From contig JASBNA010000059.1 in NCBI GenBank assembly GCA_038087015.1, forward strand, positions 208,114-272,113: a stretch of DNA of 64,000 nt, given 5' to 3'. The translations under genes were made by a program, and so were the position numbers. Each line of letters starts with the position of its first letter. Within the stretch, counting starts at the first letter, position 1. The DNA is from Cerrena zonata. Its lineage: Eukaryota > Basidiomycota > Agaricomycetes > Polyporales > Cerrenaceae. Shown piece after piece: positions 23,535 to 37,776 of this stretch. The notes beneath the pieces were generated by a model. That model was not told the DNA's origin, did not search any database, and saw only the letters and a program-made list of their open reading frames with translations.

Positions 23535-24760
23535 TATGAAAGTAGAAGTATTGCCAAAAATAGTAAGTTTATAACAGTTATAGCTGCAGTATACAGTCAA
23601 GATTTCAAAGTAAGTTATATAAAATAGCAAATGTCATATAGACTTATTGTATAATGTTTAGAGCACTTATTTTGCAGTATCTTTACTATACAGAATATAA
23701 AGCTATGCTCTCTTATATAGAGCAACACTTTTGGTGTTGTTGTTTATATGCAGCAGATGTTAATCATATTTGGGCATTTGATTAGCATAATAAGTTCAAG
23801 TGATTTGGGCTATTTCTTCACCCTGCTCTTGATCAAATTTGTGGTGGTCTAATACCAATCTACAACTCTGGTCATAACAATATCTTCTTATTGGGAGATT
23901 TATCTAGGGTAAGTAAAGTCAGTAATGTGAATTTATATATATAATCTCAAAATCTATTTGTGTCTAATTTAGAAGTTCCTCTTTTAACCTAGAGTAATCT
24001 TGAGATAGAAAATAATAGCATTGCCAATATTTATATATCAATTTGCCAGCATATAGACCCAACTCTAGAGGATACACTTCAGTATAAGTAGATGAGTAGT
24101 CACAATAATGTCAAATTAGAGATTGCTTGGCATCAGCTTCAAATATAGTGAGCTCCAAGTCTTGAGCATCTTTTTTGATAAAGAATTAGATCAGGGTTGG
24201 TATAACCCTGCAATAGTTATACAGAAGTAAGTAAATATCTTATATTTTTAATAAGAGTATGACTAATTTTATTTTAACTACAATATAACAACAGACTCAT
24301 CTTCTGATAGCTTGCAATATCTTTCATTCAATATTAGCTTGATAGTTATCACTATCAGCATAACTCTTCTATCCCCAGAGCAAGTCAATATAAGGTTTTA
24401 CCACATTTTCTGAAATCTGGAAGGCTTTGGTACCAATGATTACAAGATAAACTACTTATCACACTCTATCTTAAATTATTTTAATAGTACAATATAGATC
24501 TCTCCTGTTCCACCTGAGTTCTTTGATGCAACCAAAGTCAAATGGGCACCTTCTGACCACCCTGTATTCTAACTAGTTTCTATCAGATTGAGCTATTTAT
24601 TTAGTCACTTTATAAGAGACTTAACTCTCTCACAGTTATGTTTGATGACTTCTGAGAAATATACAACTTCATATTAATCTTTGTAAAGTATTATATGTAT
24701 AAATTTTTTGAGGTCAATATCATTCTTAAAGCACAAGGACAGGTATTAGATATTGGCAAA
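23535..24760 (+). pseudogene. integrase-core (DDE) domain pseudogene, subtype 1
   Basis: Plus-strand pieces in shifting frames read VNHIWAFDSHNKFKRFGLFL (about 23,760), VPLLTQSN followed by IENNSIAN (about 23,975-24,030), LEHLFDKELDQGWYN (about 24,160) and PPEFFDA with WAPSDHPVF (about 24,505-24,570). These fit the large basidiomycete family annotated as integrase core domain proteins. AFDSH holds the first catalytic Asp; the second, expected in TQSD, is Asn here. Intron-like borders at about 23,610-23,680 and 23,910-23,972 suggest the ancestor was spliced. Many stops make it a pseudogene. What these proteins do is not established; a DDE recombinase of a mobile element is the obvious inference. 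Confidence 0.55.
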
Positions 24761-25258
24761 GATCAGAATATATCATTACTTCTATTGACAATCAGTTAAT
24801 AGATCTCAATGAAAAACAAAACAAAACAAATCTCAGAGAGACTATCTCACTTCTATGCTTCTTGGACCAGACACAAGATCAGAGATTGAGTGCAGCATTT
24901 ATTTGTAATTATGTATAACTTAAAGTTCTTCTCATATACTTAGACTTACTCATTTAGCAAATATAAGACCTAGTAAAGAGCTTGAGAGTAGAGTTAAAGA
25001 TATATTGGGTTTTGAAGTGTAAGTAAATGCTACAAGTATCAGACCTGTAGACTTAATAACAGTAAACAGTGACATTTAAACAGTAATAAAAGCAGCAATA
25101 CTTTAGTAAGAGGATGTTTTCCTCCTTTGCTACAATATGTAAGGGATCTATTTATACAAATTTGGCAGAGAACTTCAAAACAAAGAAAGGTATTATCTTA
25201 TTCAAATAATAAGAAATGAAGCTATGGTAATAGAAGAAAATGCATTGTGTGCTTTTAT
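24761..25258. other. decayed A+T-rich DNA
   Basis: I see no gene, no element ends and no tandem repeat beyond short A-rich runs (aaaacaaaacaaaac at about 24,815). Confidence 0.4.
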
Positions 25259-25627
25259 CACTGGGCTGAAAACCAAATTCTAGGCCCAATAAAAAGGTGA
25301 AAAATTAGTTATAAAATATAATGATTTTTAACTAACTTTCCAGTCAAAAAAATAAAATAAAATTTAAATTTCTGATAGCATTTTGTAAATACAAGAATTA
25401 AATAAGATCTTTATAGAATATGCAGTTTAAAACTGTGACTTCCCACTGAAGACACATTTTTTTTGTAATAAAAAGTTAAAGTTTTAGATTTATTTTTTAT
25501 ATACATAAAATGTTGCAAGAACTTTGAATTTTATTTTTTTAACTAGAAAGGTAGTTGAAAATCATTACATTTTATAACTGATTTTTCACCTTTCTATTGG
25601 GCCTAAAATTTGGTTTCTGGCTTAGTG
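25259..25627. mobile_element. CACTG-ended MITE, copy 3
   Basis: 369 bp, cactgggctgaaaacc to tggtttctggcttagtg, with TAT on both sides (25256-25258, 25628-25630). Internal order matches copies 1 and 2. The right terminal tagtg has one mismatch to cactg, typical of decay. Its own 3-bp duplication confirms a separate insertion event. Confidence 0.8.
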
Positions 25628-28600
25628 TATATTGTCTATAGTAGAAAAAAATAGAATAATGGGATTTGATTTTTTTGCCATCTTCTCAAACTTATTTGAT
25701 CTCTGCATTTAGGGAACAAAGAGAATCACATGTTTTAAACTAATCCTAGTTCAGATGATAGTATATTGATTATTAAGCAAATAAACCAAAATAAATCTAA
25801 TAAAGAAAGTGAAACAAACAGCAAGGGAAGTAGTACAAAAAAGATAAGTTTAATTAATAAAATAAAAATAAAAAACTATAAAAGAGCAATGTGAAGACAA
25901 CAAGTCTGATTTAACAAAGATAGAGCAAGAAAAAAAAAATTAAAAGACTTACTTAAACCAGATCATTGATACCCTTAACTTTATTGCTGTTGATAGACTC
26001 AACAGAAGTTACCACCTTATTTTCCTCATCTCCAAATATGTCCAACTTAATAGCGACTTGCTCAATAGTAACAATTATCTCTGTCATCCTGATAGATAAA
26101 AATAGTTAAGTTGATTCAGAGCCAAAGCTCAATTGAAGGGTTGAGAGGTCAGGCTCTCTGTTGTTATAGATAAGGTCTTGCTATAGAGGTACATAGGAAG
26201 TGGAAGGGGGGGTCTTTGAGACCTAAAAGAAAGAAGTTAGAATTTCTATTCAACACTATGACATACAAGTCAAAAACTTGTCCTTAATGAGCATGTGAGG
26301 AGGAGAAAGCTACTTGCTCTTTAGCTTTAGTGACATCTACCCAGATATTCTACAAAATGAGAGGAAGAACTTCCTTCACCAAGTTGAACTATCACTTGGT
26401 AGAATGAGCAGATATTAAAGAAGTTGAATAAGTGAAAGCTCAGTTTTGAGAAGAACTCACATTAATCTGATAGTATTATGAGATAGTATGACTATACCTA
26501 CATATATATTAACATTTTAACCAAAATAAAATCTCTTTCAATATCTATATCACCATCTAAATTGTATTTAGACATTTGCATATATGAGGGTAGCACAGTT
26601 ATATCTCAAGTAACAGACACAATGAGATGTGACACAACATAATGCAATATTAACTACAACTTCTACTCTAATTTATACCTCAGCAATGTCTGAACTTTTA
26701 CTTATGATCACTTGACATTATCAAGTTGAGAAGCACAAAAAAGCATATTATGCCAAGTATAAAAAACCATTGCAAAATAGCTATATTTACTCTATATGTT
26801 ACAACCTTTCTAATATTTTATAGGATGTCTTGTGATTTTCTCTTTAGTCTTTACTCTCAGAATAGCTATCAAGTCTTACTCATCATGTTCCCTCAAGCTC
26901 AAAGAGAGTTATGAACCAGATAGAAACTATAATAACTTGTTTTCTTAGCAGCTTCTGCCTAGCAAATTTGATTGTAAACATACTACTAGTTAAGACTGGA
27001 AATATATACTCAATCTAAGATAAGAGTGTGAGGTGTATATAAACTACCAAGGAAAACAGCTTGCTCTTGTTGCTAGTTATATAAGTTATTTGCCACAATG
27101 TTTTTTACTTTTATATCTCATTTATCTCTGGCTAGTATATCTTCATTTTTAATTTGGTCTTGAAGGCAATCTCATAAAGATTCTTACCTCTATTTACTAT
27201 GAGATTATCAAGACTAGTGTCCCTGGGCAGAGCAAAGAACCTGCTTATGTTATCAAGATGCAGTCATTTCCTACCCCATCTCATTTCTTTGATGACAGTG
27301 TGGAAACTTATAAACTTGACTGCTTTGCAACACTGGTATATCAGGAGAAATCATAGATTCTTTGCAACTTTGCTCAAATTACACAAATCTGATCTTGCTA
27401 TAAACTCAAAAGATTTTTCTCTTTTTTATTATATCTATATGATATAATTTACTAATCTAATATATTTAGTAGTGGGATAATATCTTATAGGGATCAAACT
27501 ATGGTCCTGACTGGAGTACTAAGCAGTCTCATGTTATTGTAGCTTTTTTTCAATAGTGTTAAGACATCTTTCAATCTGAAAGACAAGAGCAAGCTTCTCA
27601 ATCTATCACCTCTATTCTTTCAAAGAACAATATAATCTTTAATAGATTTAGTGAGCACACCTCCAGTAACCTCTGTTATGCCCTAGCTTTTTATCTACTT
27701 GCATCATGCTATATCATCTATAACCAAAATTCTTTTTTCAAGTAACTCCTGAAGGAGATCAAAGACTATATTGCTATATTTTATATTACCAAATCTCTAT
27801 ACAAAGCTACTGTCTTCTGCAACTTCCTCAATTTATTCACATTTTATACTAATTTCAATAATATCTATTTTGAAACTTACTTATAGGTTTATTGCAAGAC
27901 TCAGGTATATGTAAATAGTGATCTGTATAACCTGTATCTCAAGCAGAGCTTTCTGTATTCTTCTCATATAATAGATATGCAATTCTATTTTATCTCTTTA
28001 TTTTACTTATATTTTCTCTAGGTAAAATCTATATAGAGAATCTTGATAATATGCTTGTTTATAATAACTAACATAAAGTTTGTAACATTCTGCAACTCTC
28101 AAAAAAGAGCTTCAAAAGTAAGAAGTTATAGTATATCATTATTTAAGCCAAAATCCCTGACAGTTGGGAACCTCCTAAATTGATAATTGTATATTAATAC
28201 TCTCTCAATTTTGCCACATTCTACTAACATCTCTTAGATCTATTTCTAAGAATGTACATCAGGAGGAAAAGAAAACAACCACTGGTTGTACTTTCTTCAG
28301 TCTTTCTATAGCAAATAAAGAAGATCATGTCAACTTCTGAGGTAAACTAGATTGACCTGCTAAGATATGACATAATCATCAGTAGTTTTATATCCAGATA
28401 TTTATCTTTTACAGATTCATATAGGTAAATCTGGATAACTATATCTAAGCAAATCAAAAGCTGTATGAGTACAATCCCAAGCCTAATAAGATAAGTCTCA
28501 TCAAAATAGAATCCCTAAGATAATGCCAAAGGTGTCAGAAGGCAGTGATACATATGTAGCTTATAACTGTGTCATATAATCTGAAAATTAATTTCAGATA

Positions 28601-30439
28601 ATAACACTCAAAGTGAATCTGAAACACTTCATACATGTAAGTAATTGAGGAGTCATAAATATTTATAAACCACTCTTTGATAGTCTTTATTCTAGTATCT
28701 ATAGCCTGATATTTGGCAGATTTACTAGCTACTGTTAATCAATCTTTGTGTTTATATTTGAGGTTAATCAAGAGGAAATGGTACACTTGGAACAGTGTGT
28801 TCTCAACCTGTTCAAATCATTCTGAGATATTTAGGATGATGAGAGTTGCATAGTGATTTCACTTACTCGAAAGACATCAAGGGCATCATCCAGATAGTAT
28901 TCTGAATGCCATTCTATAAGAGATTCAGCCATAACAAAAGAGACAAAAAGAGTAGACATACATCTAGTACATACTTATAGCCTCACCTATCATAGACCCC
29001 AACCCCTTTCACTTCAGCGAACATGAAGAGGAGCCAACAGGTGTTGTGATAGGTGATAATGATATGCACTTGCCTATGTATCAAACATATCAAGAACAGA
29101 TTAGAGGTTCAGAAATAGATAAGTTGTTATAGATGTACTTAGCAAAAAATCAGTGAGGGCACTAATCATATAGAAAGTGGACTCAGGGAGGGAATCATGT
29201 GTGCCAGCAAGGATCACTTTGAATGAACAGACAGTGACCTTGAGTGGGACAAGCTTCCTCTCGAAACCATCAGAAAGATTAAGGATGGGAATGATTTGCA
29301 TAATGCAAGGGGACAATGTAGATAACCAAATTGAAATGAAGAAAAATAGAACATACTTTATCCAGATGGTGTTTCAGACTCTCTCTCCTGTACACCTTTG
29401 TGATCTCACTCTTCATCACCTGTCTTGAAATACAGTGCTATCTTGAACTTGCTTTTCAATATTCTTACATCCACATTGCTTTCTTCAAATTAGGCTACAT
29501 CAAAATTAGTTACTTTCAAAGTTGATAATACTAGTCTGAATTACCTCATGGTAAAGATCATTACTTTTACCAAAATGTGCAGCAGCCTTGAAAATAAAAT
29601 GACCTGCTATGAAGATGTGGAACCTTAAGACCAAGAGCAGGACATCAGGGAGGACATACTGTATCACATTAGTAGGGGAGAGACATACCCTAATAGGTAA
29701 GAGATAGTGGCTATGAGCAGAATCTGCCTGTGTTCTAGATAATTCATATAAAGATAGAAGTGGTGGTGGTAGGAGCCCTGTGTGAAAGATGGAGTAGAGG
29801 AAAATAATGACAAGTTTTGCCAAACCATGACATATATATGCCTAGTGGCAATTGCTAGTAAATGTAAGCATATGTTAGAGTTAGCACCTATTGAGTTGTT
29901 CAAAATAGTTGAGTTCCACAGGGTGGAACTTAATTTGCTAAAGAAAATGAAAAACATAATGTTATTAGACTATATAAATAGTGCCTTTCTGCAAATTTTC
30001 AGACTTTGCAAGCAAATTTATACCCTCTAAAGTGATCAAAGTATTACAAAACTACTATATTCAACATTCTCTACCACACCTTTATCTGACACTCAGTTTT
30101 TCTTTATAAATAGTATATTGAGATATCTGAGAGGATATTAGCTTCATTTATTTATCTTAAAAAACAACCCCTGCCATTAAGACTGTCAAGCAACTTGATC
30201 AGTATCAGATAAAGTACCACCTCCCTTTTTTGGTCTGTAGCTTGATCGACAACTTGAAGTATGAACTTGGGCCATATGTACTTCTCTCACCATGGCTCAT
30301 AACTTCCCTGTGCTGCCTGTATTGCTTCCTGACCAGCTATAGTCACCACATATCACAGCAGCTGCACAGGGAATTCAAACAGTCTTTGTGCATGCATCAT
30401 AGTGCTTGACTTATCCAAATCTTGATGCCATCTACCTGA
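25628..30439. other. 4.8 kb of decayed repetitive DNA without recognisable gene
   Basis: CpG is almost absent and open frames are short. A plus-strand stretch at about 27,195-27,420 reads KEPAYVIKMQSFPTPSHFF and looks like eroded coding sequence of unknown family. The parts at 28,950-29,960 keep some longer minus-strand frames with no motif I know. I see no LTR ends, tandem array or RNA gene. Confidence 0.35.
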
Positions 30440-32556
30440 GTATCTAACTGGAGAATATGGCAAACAATTGTATACTATTACTTAAGGCACTGGCTCTCAG
30501 TAAAAATCTGCCAGAGAACTTATATGATTGGGTGTATGTATTAGCTATAGCATGCAATCATCTAGTCAATGATCTTCTGTATGCTCACACTGCAGCTCGT
30601 GGCATATAGGTAATTGATACTACTACACATTTTGTGTGATATTAATGATTCATTCTTTATCAGAGAAACCTTAGATGTAAATTTTATTTATCCTCTTTCT
30701 AGAATTCACACTGGTGAACCAGGACACCCTGTAATCTGTATTGATCCCACAATTCTTCAAACAGCGATAGCTTTGAGCCGAAGTATTTCACTTACATGGC
30801 TCACACAGACTCTAGGCATTTACCAACACACACTCAGAAATAACCTGCACCTCAACAACATTGAGTATAGCTTTGATGACATCACAGATGCTGATCTTGA
30901 TGTCCTTATCATGGCTTATATACAACAGAAGCCCGAGTCAGGCATTTAATATGTTACTGGTTTTCTCTGTTACTATAGCTTTAGGATTCAGTGACACTGT
31001 ATTATCAAATCATTACAATGTGTCAACCCCATTAGAAGGACCTTACAGGAGTGGTGTGCTATTGTATATTGAATCTACAGTGTTCCTCACCCTAATTCCC
31101 TTTGGCATATTGATGGTCATTACAAGCTGATCATTTGGGGCATTTTAATTTATGTAATTGTTGATAGCTTTAACTGTGTCATGAGTCTGAGTCCCTTCTA
31201 AATGTGACATCTCTCTCACACATTGTTAGCTCTTAGGCATCTTAGTGAGCAATGACAACCAAGCTAAAACTGTCTTCAATGGTATATTTCATGACTCAAC
31301 AGAGAGATATGGATATCCCTCTCATATGTGAGGAGAACATAGTGGAGAAAATGTTGATATTGCTACTGAAATGATTTTTTTGGTATGGCTCGAATCGAGG
31401 CTTCTTTATCTAGGGCGCATAAGTAGTCTATTCCATCTGGTAAAGTATCAATATTAACTGATTTCATATTCAAGCTCCACTCGTAACACCCATATTGAGC
31501 AATTGTGGGTGGAAGTTGGAATACAGTTTGCCTGATGTTGGCGGGCATTTTTTCTTCACCTTGAACACCTTCACTATCTTAATAGAAAAAATCCATCACA
31601 CTTATGGCTATTACACTTTCTTTTTCTTGACACAATCAACACCAACTGCTAAGCATTTCATGATAAGTGGAATGCTCATCTGGTATCAGATGTAGGTCAT
31701 GGTTGTAGCCCTAATGTATGTAATATATTTTTGCTTCCAGTTTTTGCTAATATTTTGATACTTTATAATAGGACATGAGAATCTTGGGTCAACTAGAGCA
31801 GAAAGTTTACATTGATGATTTTGAAGATGTCCCTCCAGACGACCTTGCAGACTTCTATGATATTGATGAATCAGATCAACCTGTGCCAGATAATGACCCA
31901 AATGAACCTGTTGGGGATAATCCCACTGATAATGACCCAGCTCCCACTGTTCCAAAATCACACTATCCATTCCTAAATATTGACTTAGAGAATTTGTTTT
32001 GTGAAGCATTAGAAGAAGTGCATGAACAAGAAATTATACCAGCTGGTTATAATATCTTATCTCATGAGCTAGAAGAAGGAGGTTATCTGTTGATTGAAGT
32101 TATTCACATAGAATGGAGAGGTCAACAAGAGATCACAGTGGGACTTGCAGATGAAATTTGGCATCCTCAGGCAATCAAATTCCATCAATCCCACTCACCT
32201 CAGCTCACTTCGATGAGGTCAGATCAACCTCTTCCAGTTGTAAACATCTAAAGGAGGACAGCTCGGTAGCATCAGATGATTCAGACATTCCAATTGTGGA
32301 AAATGAGGGTAGCTCCAGCCTGAGGCCTCAGATGAAGAAGAAGTGTCAAAATGCAACCTCAAACATAACCCATAGCTTCAGCAATCTTGCTGTGGGTGAT
32401 GAATTACTACAGGCTCAACCATTGCCAGAGATACCTGAGAACGTTGCACTGGCTCCACCAGAAACATTTATGGATAAGATATTTCCAGGCCCACTAGCAG
32501 ATCTGCACAGAGAAGAGCAGCAGTCTGCTCTAGAAGTCTATAGTGACTATTTATAG
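30440..32556 (+). pseudogene. integrase-core (DDE) domain pseudogene, subtype 2
   Basis: Ordered plus-strand pieces: NLPENLYDWVYVLAIACNHL (about 30,500), HTGEPGHPVICIDPTIL and SLTWLTQTLGIYQHTLRNNL in an open run (30,614-30,949), LWHIDGHYKLIIWG (about 31,105), ERYGYPSHVRGE (about 31,300), LWLLHFLFLDTIN (about 31,600) and acidic C-terminal runs (31,775-32,251 and 32,158-32,556). This order matches the basidiomycete integrase-core family: N-terminal helix-turn-helix, DDE core starting WHIDGH, then a conserved C-terminal part. Several stops and frameshifts separate the pieces, yet long stretches stay open, so decay is less complete than in the copy at 23,535. Confidence 0.6.
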
Positions 32557-34620
32557 AGAAATGATTGATCCCTCAGTGACCTCAATTTTGACTGTTAAAA
32601 AGGTAGGAAGATAATCGAGAAAGTAATCACATAGTGATAAGAGATGAAAGGTAAGAGGGAGATAAGATAGAAATAAGTAGACAAGTATAAGATATGATGA
32701 TAGAGTAACCAGTAATCTACGCAGGTATTTATACAAATAACTACTTCAAGTAATAGCTATGGATAATTGTAAGTAATATGAAATACTACTTAAGACAAGG
32801 CTAAAGCAAAGATAATAAAAGTAAGGGATAAACAATGTAAACAAGAAAAGTGGCTATATTATAGCAAAGGGTTATAGCAAGGGAAACATAAAAGGGAATA
32901 TATGGAATCAAGTATTAAATATCAAATGGTCAATCTATAACAACATTGACTAACTTACACTATCCTTCAAGTTTGTGTATATCCATACTATCACATGCTC
33001 AAACCTTCGTCCAACTTGTACCATCTTGATTATCTCGTCTCATATATGACAACACCTTACTAGTAGTCTTTTAATTAGTTTCCAGTCATAGTATAGCTTA
33101 CTTCTGTACTGATATGACTTAGTGCAGGATTCTAAATTGCAGTACAAATATTATAGCAAATTGGTAGCTTACTCGCTCAATGGGACAATAATCACACATC
33201 ATTTTGTGATCTGTGTTAAACTCATCACTCAGTGTGAATAACTGTGTTTCAACTCACTTCTACATTTAGCAAGCAATTTTCTGATGTACTATAAGATCTA
33301 ATCTACATATGTACAAGGTTTTGAGGCAAATGAAGGGTTAGAATGATGCTCAAATTTTCACTCTTTGTATCAAATCCCCATGCAAGAAGTATGAGATGCC
33401 CATTGTGAAAGAGGGCCATAATGTGTATATGACTCATCCAATATTTTTGTACTGCCTGCTTTGTGTTCATTTGTTCTATTGGTTATCTTGACATCTATGT
33501 TCACATTATATGTTCATTGCATATATGCACAAAACATAAAAACACAATATATATATGCACAAAGTGTTAAAAATAATCATATATGTGTGTGAAAATTGTT
33601 GTACAGATAGTACATTATAAGAATCTCTAAAGTGAGAGTTTGATGAATAGAATAAGAGACGAAGGCAAGTGAGAGAGTGAGAGTTTGACTTAGATATGTT
33701 AAGATAGACACAGTGTTGCATGAACAATATCAGGTACTCTGAATATGGTTAGATGATACTCTGAGTCAGTGAGGTGCAGTAAGTATTTAGCTTTTTTTCT
33801 TAGACTCATTGAGATATCCAGATGTGTATTATATAATCCTTCTTCAAGATTTAATGCTTAGGGCTGCTCAGAAAATCTCTGTATAATGTAAAGCATTGCA
33901 CTTACTCAGGAGAAAAGTTGTGTTCATAAACTGTGTATTCCAATTTGATAGATCCTTATCAAAGCTAGAGTCTGTATAAAATTCAATGAGATAATCAAAC
34001 AAACCAAAGGACAGAATATCTATGCTCTGGCTCTTGCATTAATCCTTTTCCCTTTGTACTTATCTGGCACTTATATAACAGGAAAGAAAAGAAAAGAATC
34101 TGTTTATATAACCTAGGCAGAATGAATGATATGGAAATGATCTAAGGATATGCAATGACATATGCTCTATATTTGTCAAGCACTGTAAACATCATATGTA
34201 CATATTTCACACCAAAATTATGCAATTATGTAACTTCAAAATATACACAAGCCAGATGCACTTTATGCATATACAACCTTCTGAGTATATAAACAGCTAG
34301 TGTCAAAGCAATTGAGATAAAGATAATGTTGCCTAGCCCTATGCATATAACACATTTTGTGTATAATTTATTATTTAATATTTATTTTGTCAAGTCTAGC
34401 AAAAATCTTATCTTCTTTATAAAATCTATACTAGACTATATTCCAAATCTTGAGCTTCATAAAAGTAAGATAAAATTTTATAAAAAGTCTCTTACAAAAT
34501 ATGATTTTCACATCCAAAAAGTAATCAGAAATGCTGAATTGTAGCAAGATATGGTCAATCATAAAAACCTCTATATATTCAGATTTTTATATCTGGTTTT
34601 TAAAGTTCAAAAAAACCCAA
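32557..34620. other. decayed A+T-rich DNA without recognisable gene
   Basis: The sequence is rich in tatat and tgtat. Around 33,510-33,570 short mirrored tatatatgcac/gcatatatgc motifs occur. I see no coding family, LTR or tandem array. Confidence 0.35.
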
Positions 34621-34930
34621 ATTTGATATATTTTTTGTGAAAATTTCACTTCGCAAAATTCAAAATTTTGATATACTTTTATTTCTCCAAAGATAATTTA
34701 ACCTTTAAACTGCTAATTTGGCAAAATAAGCAGTATTATATACCTAACAGATAGTAAAATCAGCAAAGACTAAAATTTACCAGGAACAGCTATCTATATC
34801 TTCTCTTTAGTTTTTTTATTTATAAAACTTTATTTTAATATATATACTAATATTATCATTTTTGGATAAATAAAAGTGTCTTAAATTTTGAATTTTGTAA
34901 AGTAAAATTTTCTCACAAAAAATAAGTAAA
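34621..34930. mobile_element. A+T-rich inverted-repeat element (MITE-like)
   Basis: Arms of about 60 bases at 34621-34684 and 34867-34930 are imperfect inverted copies: ttttttgtgaaaatttcac pairs with the complement of aaaattttctcacaaaaaa, and gcaaaattcaaaattttg with ttaaattttgaattttgt. The outer limits may extend further but fade. No duplication was identified, so the element class is unknown. Confidence 0.5.
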
Positions 34931-37094
34931 AATTCAATACAAAAGTCTAGACTGATCATGTAATATCTTAGATAATTGCTTATTAAAGATAAGAGTAAGT
35001 CTAAGTGGTACATTTGCAAAAATAAATTTATCACAATTTTGTACTAGTGGGGTGATGGCAGATAAAAGAGAATGTTATCACAGCATTAGAAACATATATT
35101 GCTATGAAAACTACTCTACAGGATAAATAATGCTATATGTGTTATTGCATATTCTAACAATATAACAATCTTATACAAATAGTCTAGATCATCTGTAAAC
35201 TACTATATAAGTCTGAATGAGAAAAAGTATCAGAGCAAGTTGAGATAAAACCTATAAAGTATTGAGATAAAAAAAATCCTTGTTGGAACCTACAAATACT
35301 TGATAAAAAATATATTTAGATCTGTAGCAAAGTTAGAAAATAAATTTGCATTATTATTTGGCATATTATAAAGATGATTAATATGAAAAATAAGCATTTA
35401 ATAGAAGTATATATAGATCTTTAGAATTACAAGGGTGTCCTATTGAGAAAATTATATATGAGATGATAACAAACATATAAAATTAAATGTCACCTGAATA
35501 GGACCACAATTATTAGTATGTCTATTTGGAATGGTCTTTGTTAGAATTATCTGTCAATATGAAGTTATTACTTTGTTCAATTTCAAAGGCTATAAAAAGA
35601 TAAAATAGTATACTTACAATAGAGAAGTTCTAGTAAGTATCAGAGTTTAGTCAGTCATTATTTGAGCTACATGTTTTATTCAGTACAAAGAATTATAGTT
35701 GTCTTTATTATAGCATTTGTTATTATTGATTAAGATCTTGAGGTCAGAGAGGTGAAGATGTTTAGGATGCCCTACTTATTATAGAAAGATATTCTTCAGT
35801 TTAGTGAGATTGCCTTTGAGGATTTCTTTGTCCTATATAGATAGATTTTACTCAGTAAAAAAGATAATGTGATCTGCAAAATTGTTAGGATCAATATGAT
35901 AACTGTAGGTGCTAGTCAGGATTGTTATGGCAAGGGGTTTGAAGGGCTACTAAAAGCATATCAAATTATAGACTAGATAAATAAATACATAATATACTTT
36001 ATTGATCCATAGAGTACTCAGAAAAATAAAAAGGTTTAACTCTTGGTAGAATAGAGATACAGCTAATAACTTTTCAAAACTCTTTGCAGATTTGAATTGT
36101 AATACTTCTTTTAGTAATTGGTCTCAGAAGAAGTAAGTAAAGCAGTAAGCTAAGAGAAGCATTTAGTTAAAAAGACATATTTAATGATCTAACAATTACT
36201 TACCCTTATTGAAAGAGCAGTTTGTATGATATTTGCAAGGCTGATATAGCTGAGAGAGCCAAACTGAGGAATAGCAGTATGATTTTCTGATATCAAATGA
36301 TAGAGAACTATTTCTTTGGAAGCAACCTTTGTTAACCAATCTTTATCCTTAAAAGCAATGAAGGCAGATATAAAATATATATAAAATAAGATAAGATATA
36401 ATGTAGATATAGAAGGTAGTAATTTTATTATAATAAGCATAATAATTATCAAGCAAGAAAGTTGGGCAAAGAGTTTTTAAATGAGTTTAGTAAAAATTAT
36501 GGCATTTGTGAAATGAGATAATTGAGTTATCTGAGGCTTTAAGTTGTAAGACCTCATCACTCCTCTCAATAAGCATATCAAATGCAATTTGAAGACCTTG
36601 TTAAACAACTACTTTTAAGCATTATTTGCTTTTCTACAAGACCAAATAATAAAGTAAACTTTCTGTCATAGTGAAAAGAGGGGATATACAATTTAAATGA
36701 CCACAACTCAACCCTAAGCAAGGATCTCAATTATAAATAATTAGAATTGAAATTTTTTTACAACATAATGAGAGGCTGTAGCGACTTCAAGGAGATATTA
36801 CCTTTAAGTATATTGACATCAGAATATATTCAAATGATGTATAGTAGCAACTGATCATCATCTCTCTCACAATAGACAATGACCAAAGTCTACCTTCATA
36901 GGTCTCTAATATCTCTCATGCTTTTAAACTGCTAAAGAGAGATATACTCAGAGTATGTAAGATTCAAATAAAGAATGCTGCTAGATTGAGATTGATATAT
37001 ATAACAGACTGCTAGTCATAGTTCATCAAGTAAATCAGATTTATAACAATATGATTCTTAGAGAATCTAATTATCTATAACATTAAATAATGAC
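34931..37094. other. decayed A+T-rich DNA without recognisable gene
   Basis: Only one modest minus-strand frame (36189-36452, with KDWLTKVASKEIVLYHLIS) hints at former coding. I recognise no family and see no element ends. Confidence 0.35.
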
Positions 37095-37410
37095 AAGTGA
37101 AGAGAGTGATACTATCATCAGCTAAAAGATTGCTAGTATAATACAAGATCTCACTAATGCAATAAATTAGTTGATGAATCTACCAGACTGTCCTCTTATA
37201 AATCCAGTCACTTTGGTTTATACAGCAAAGCCAGGTATTACAGTTTGTCTCAGAGTGATATAAAGGTCACAGGAAGGGAGATTGAGTAAGGAGTGAGAGA
37301 TATAAGTTAGCAACTAGTTGGTGACTCAAGACCTATAATATAGATAGAGTTAAATAGAGAATACAAATGGACTTGGCTTCAACTTATATGTTGTACCCTT
37401 CTAAAATATA

Positions 37411-37776
37411 CTAGATATAATACAGAATTTTTAAATATAAAAGAGTAAAAAAAGATTTTAGAAAAAAATCCCTGCTTTTTTTTACTAGACTTTGCACTTT
37501 AAAAAATCAAAAAAAAGATTTAGAATACTTGTAAAATGTTTTGCAGTTAGAGAAGATAAAAGGATTCTAAATCTTTGATCTTATAAATCTCTCTATCACT
37601 AGACAAACTAGTCTATAGCCTTTAAATCAACCTGTTAATTTGTCAACTTACTAATAGTGTAATATAGCTATAATTAAACTAGTAAGCAGGTCAATAAGCC
37701 TGTAAAAAGGCAGAGATTTGTTATAAAATCTTTTTTTGCTCTTTTATACTTAAGAATCCTATATTATACCTATTGA
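37411..37776. mobile_element. 366-bp inverted-repeat element (MITE) in LTR A3
   Basis: The ends agatataatacagaattt...aaaagag and ctcttttatacttaagaat...attatacct are inverted copies of about 33 bases. TATA stands on both sides (37407-37410, 37777-37780), so a TA or TATA duplication is likely, fitting a Tc1/mariner-type MITE. The A3 sequence closes up cleanly when it is removed. Confidence 0.65.
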
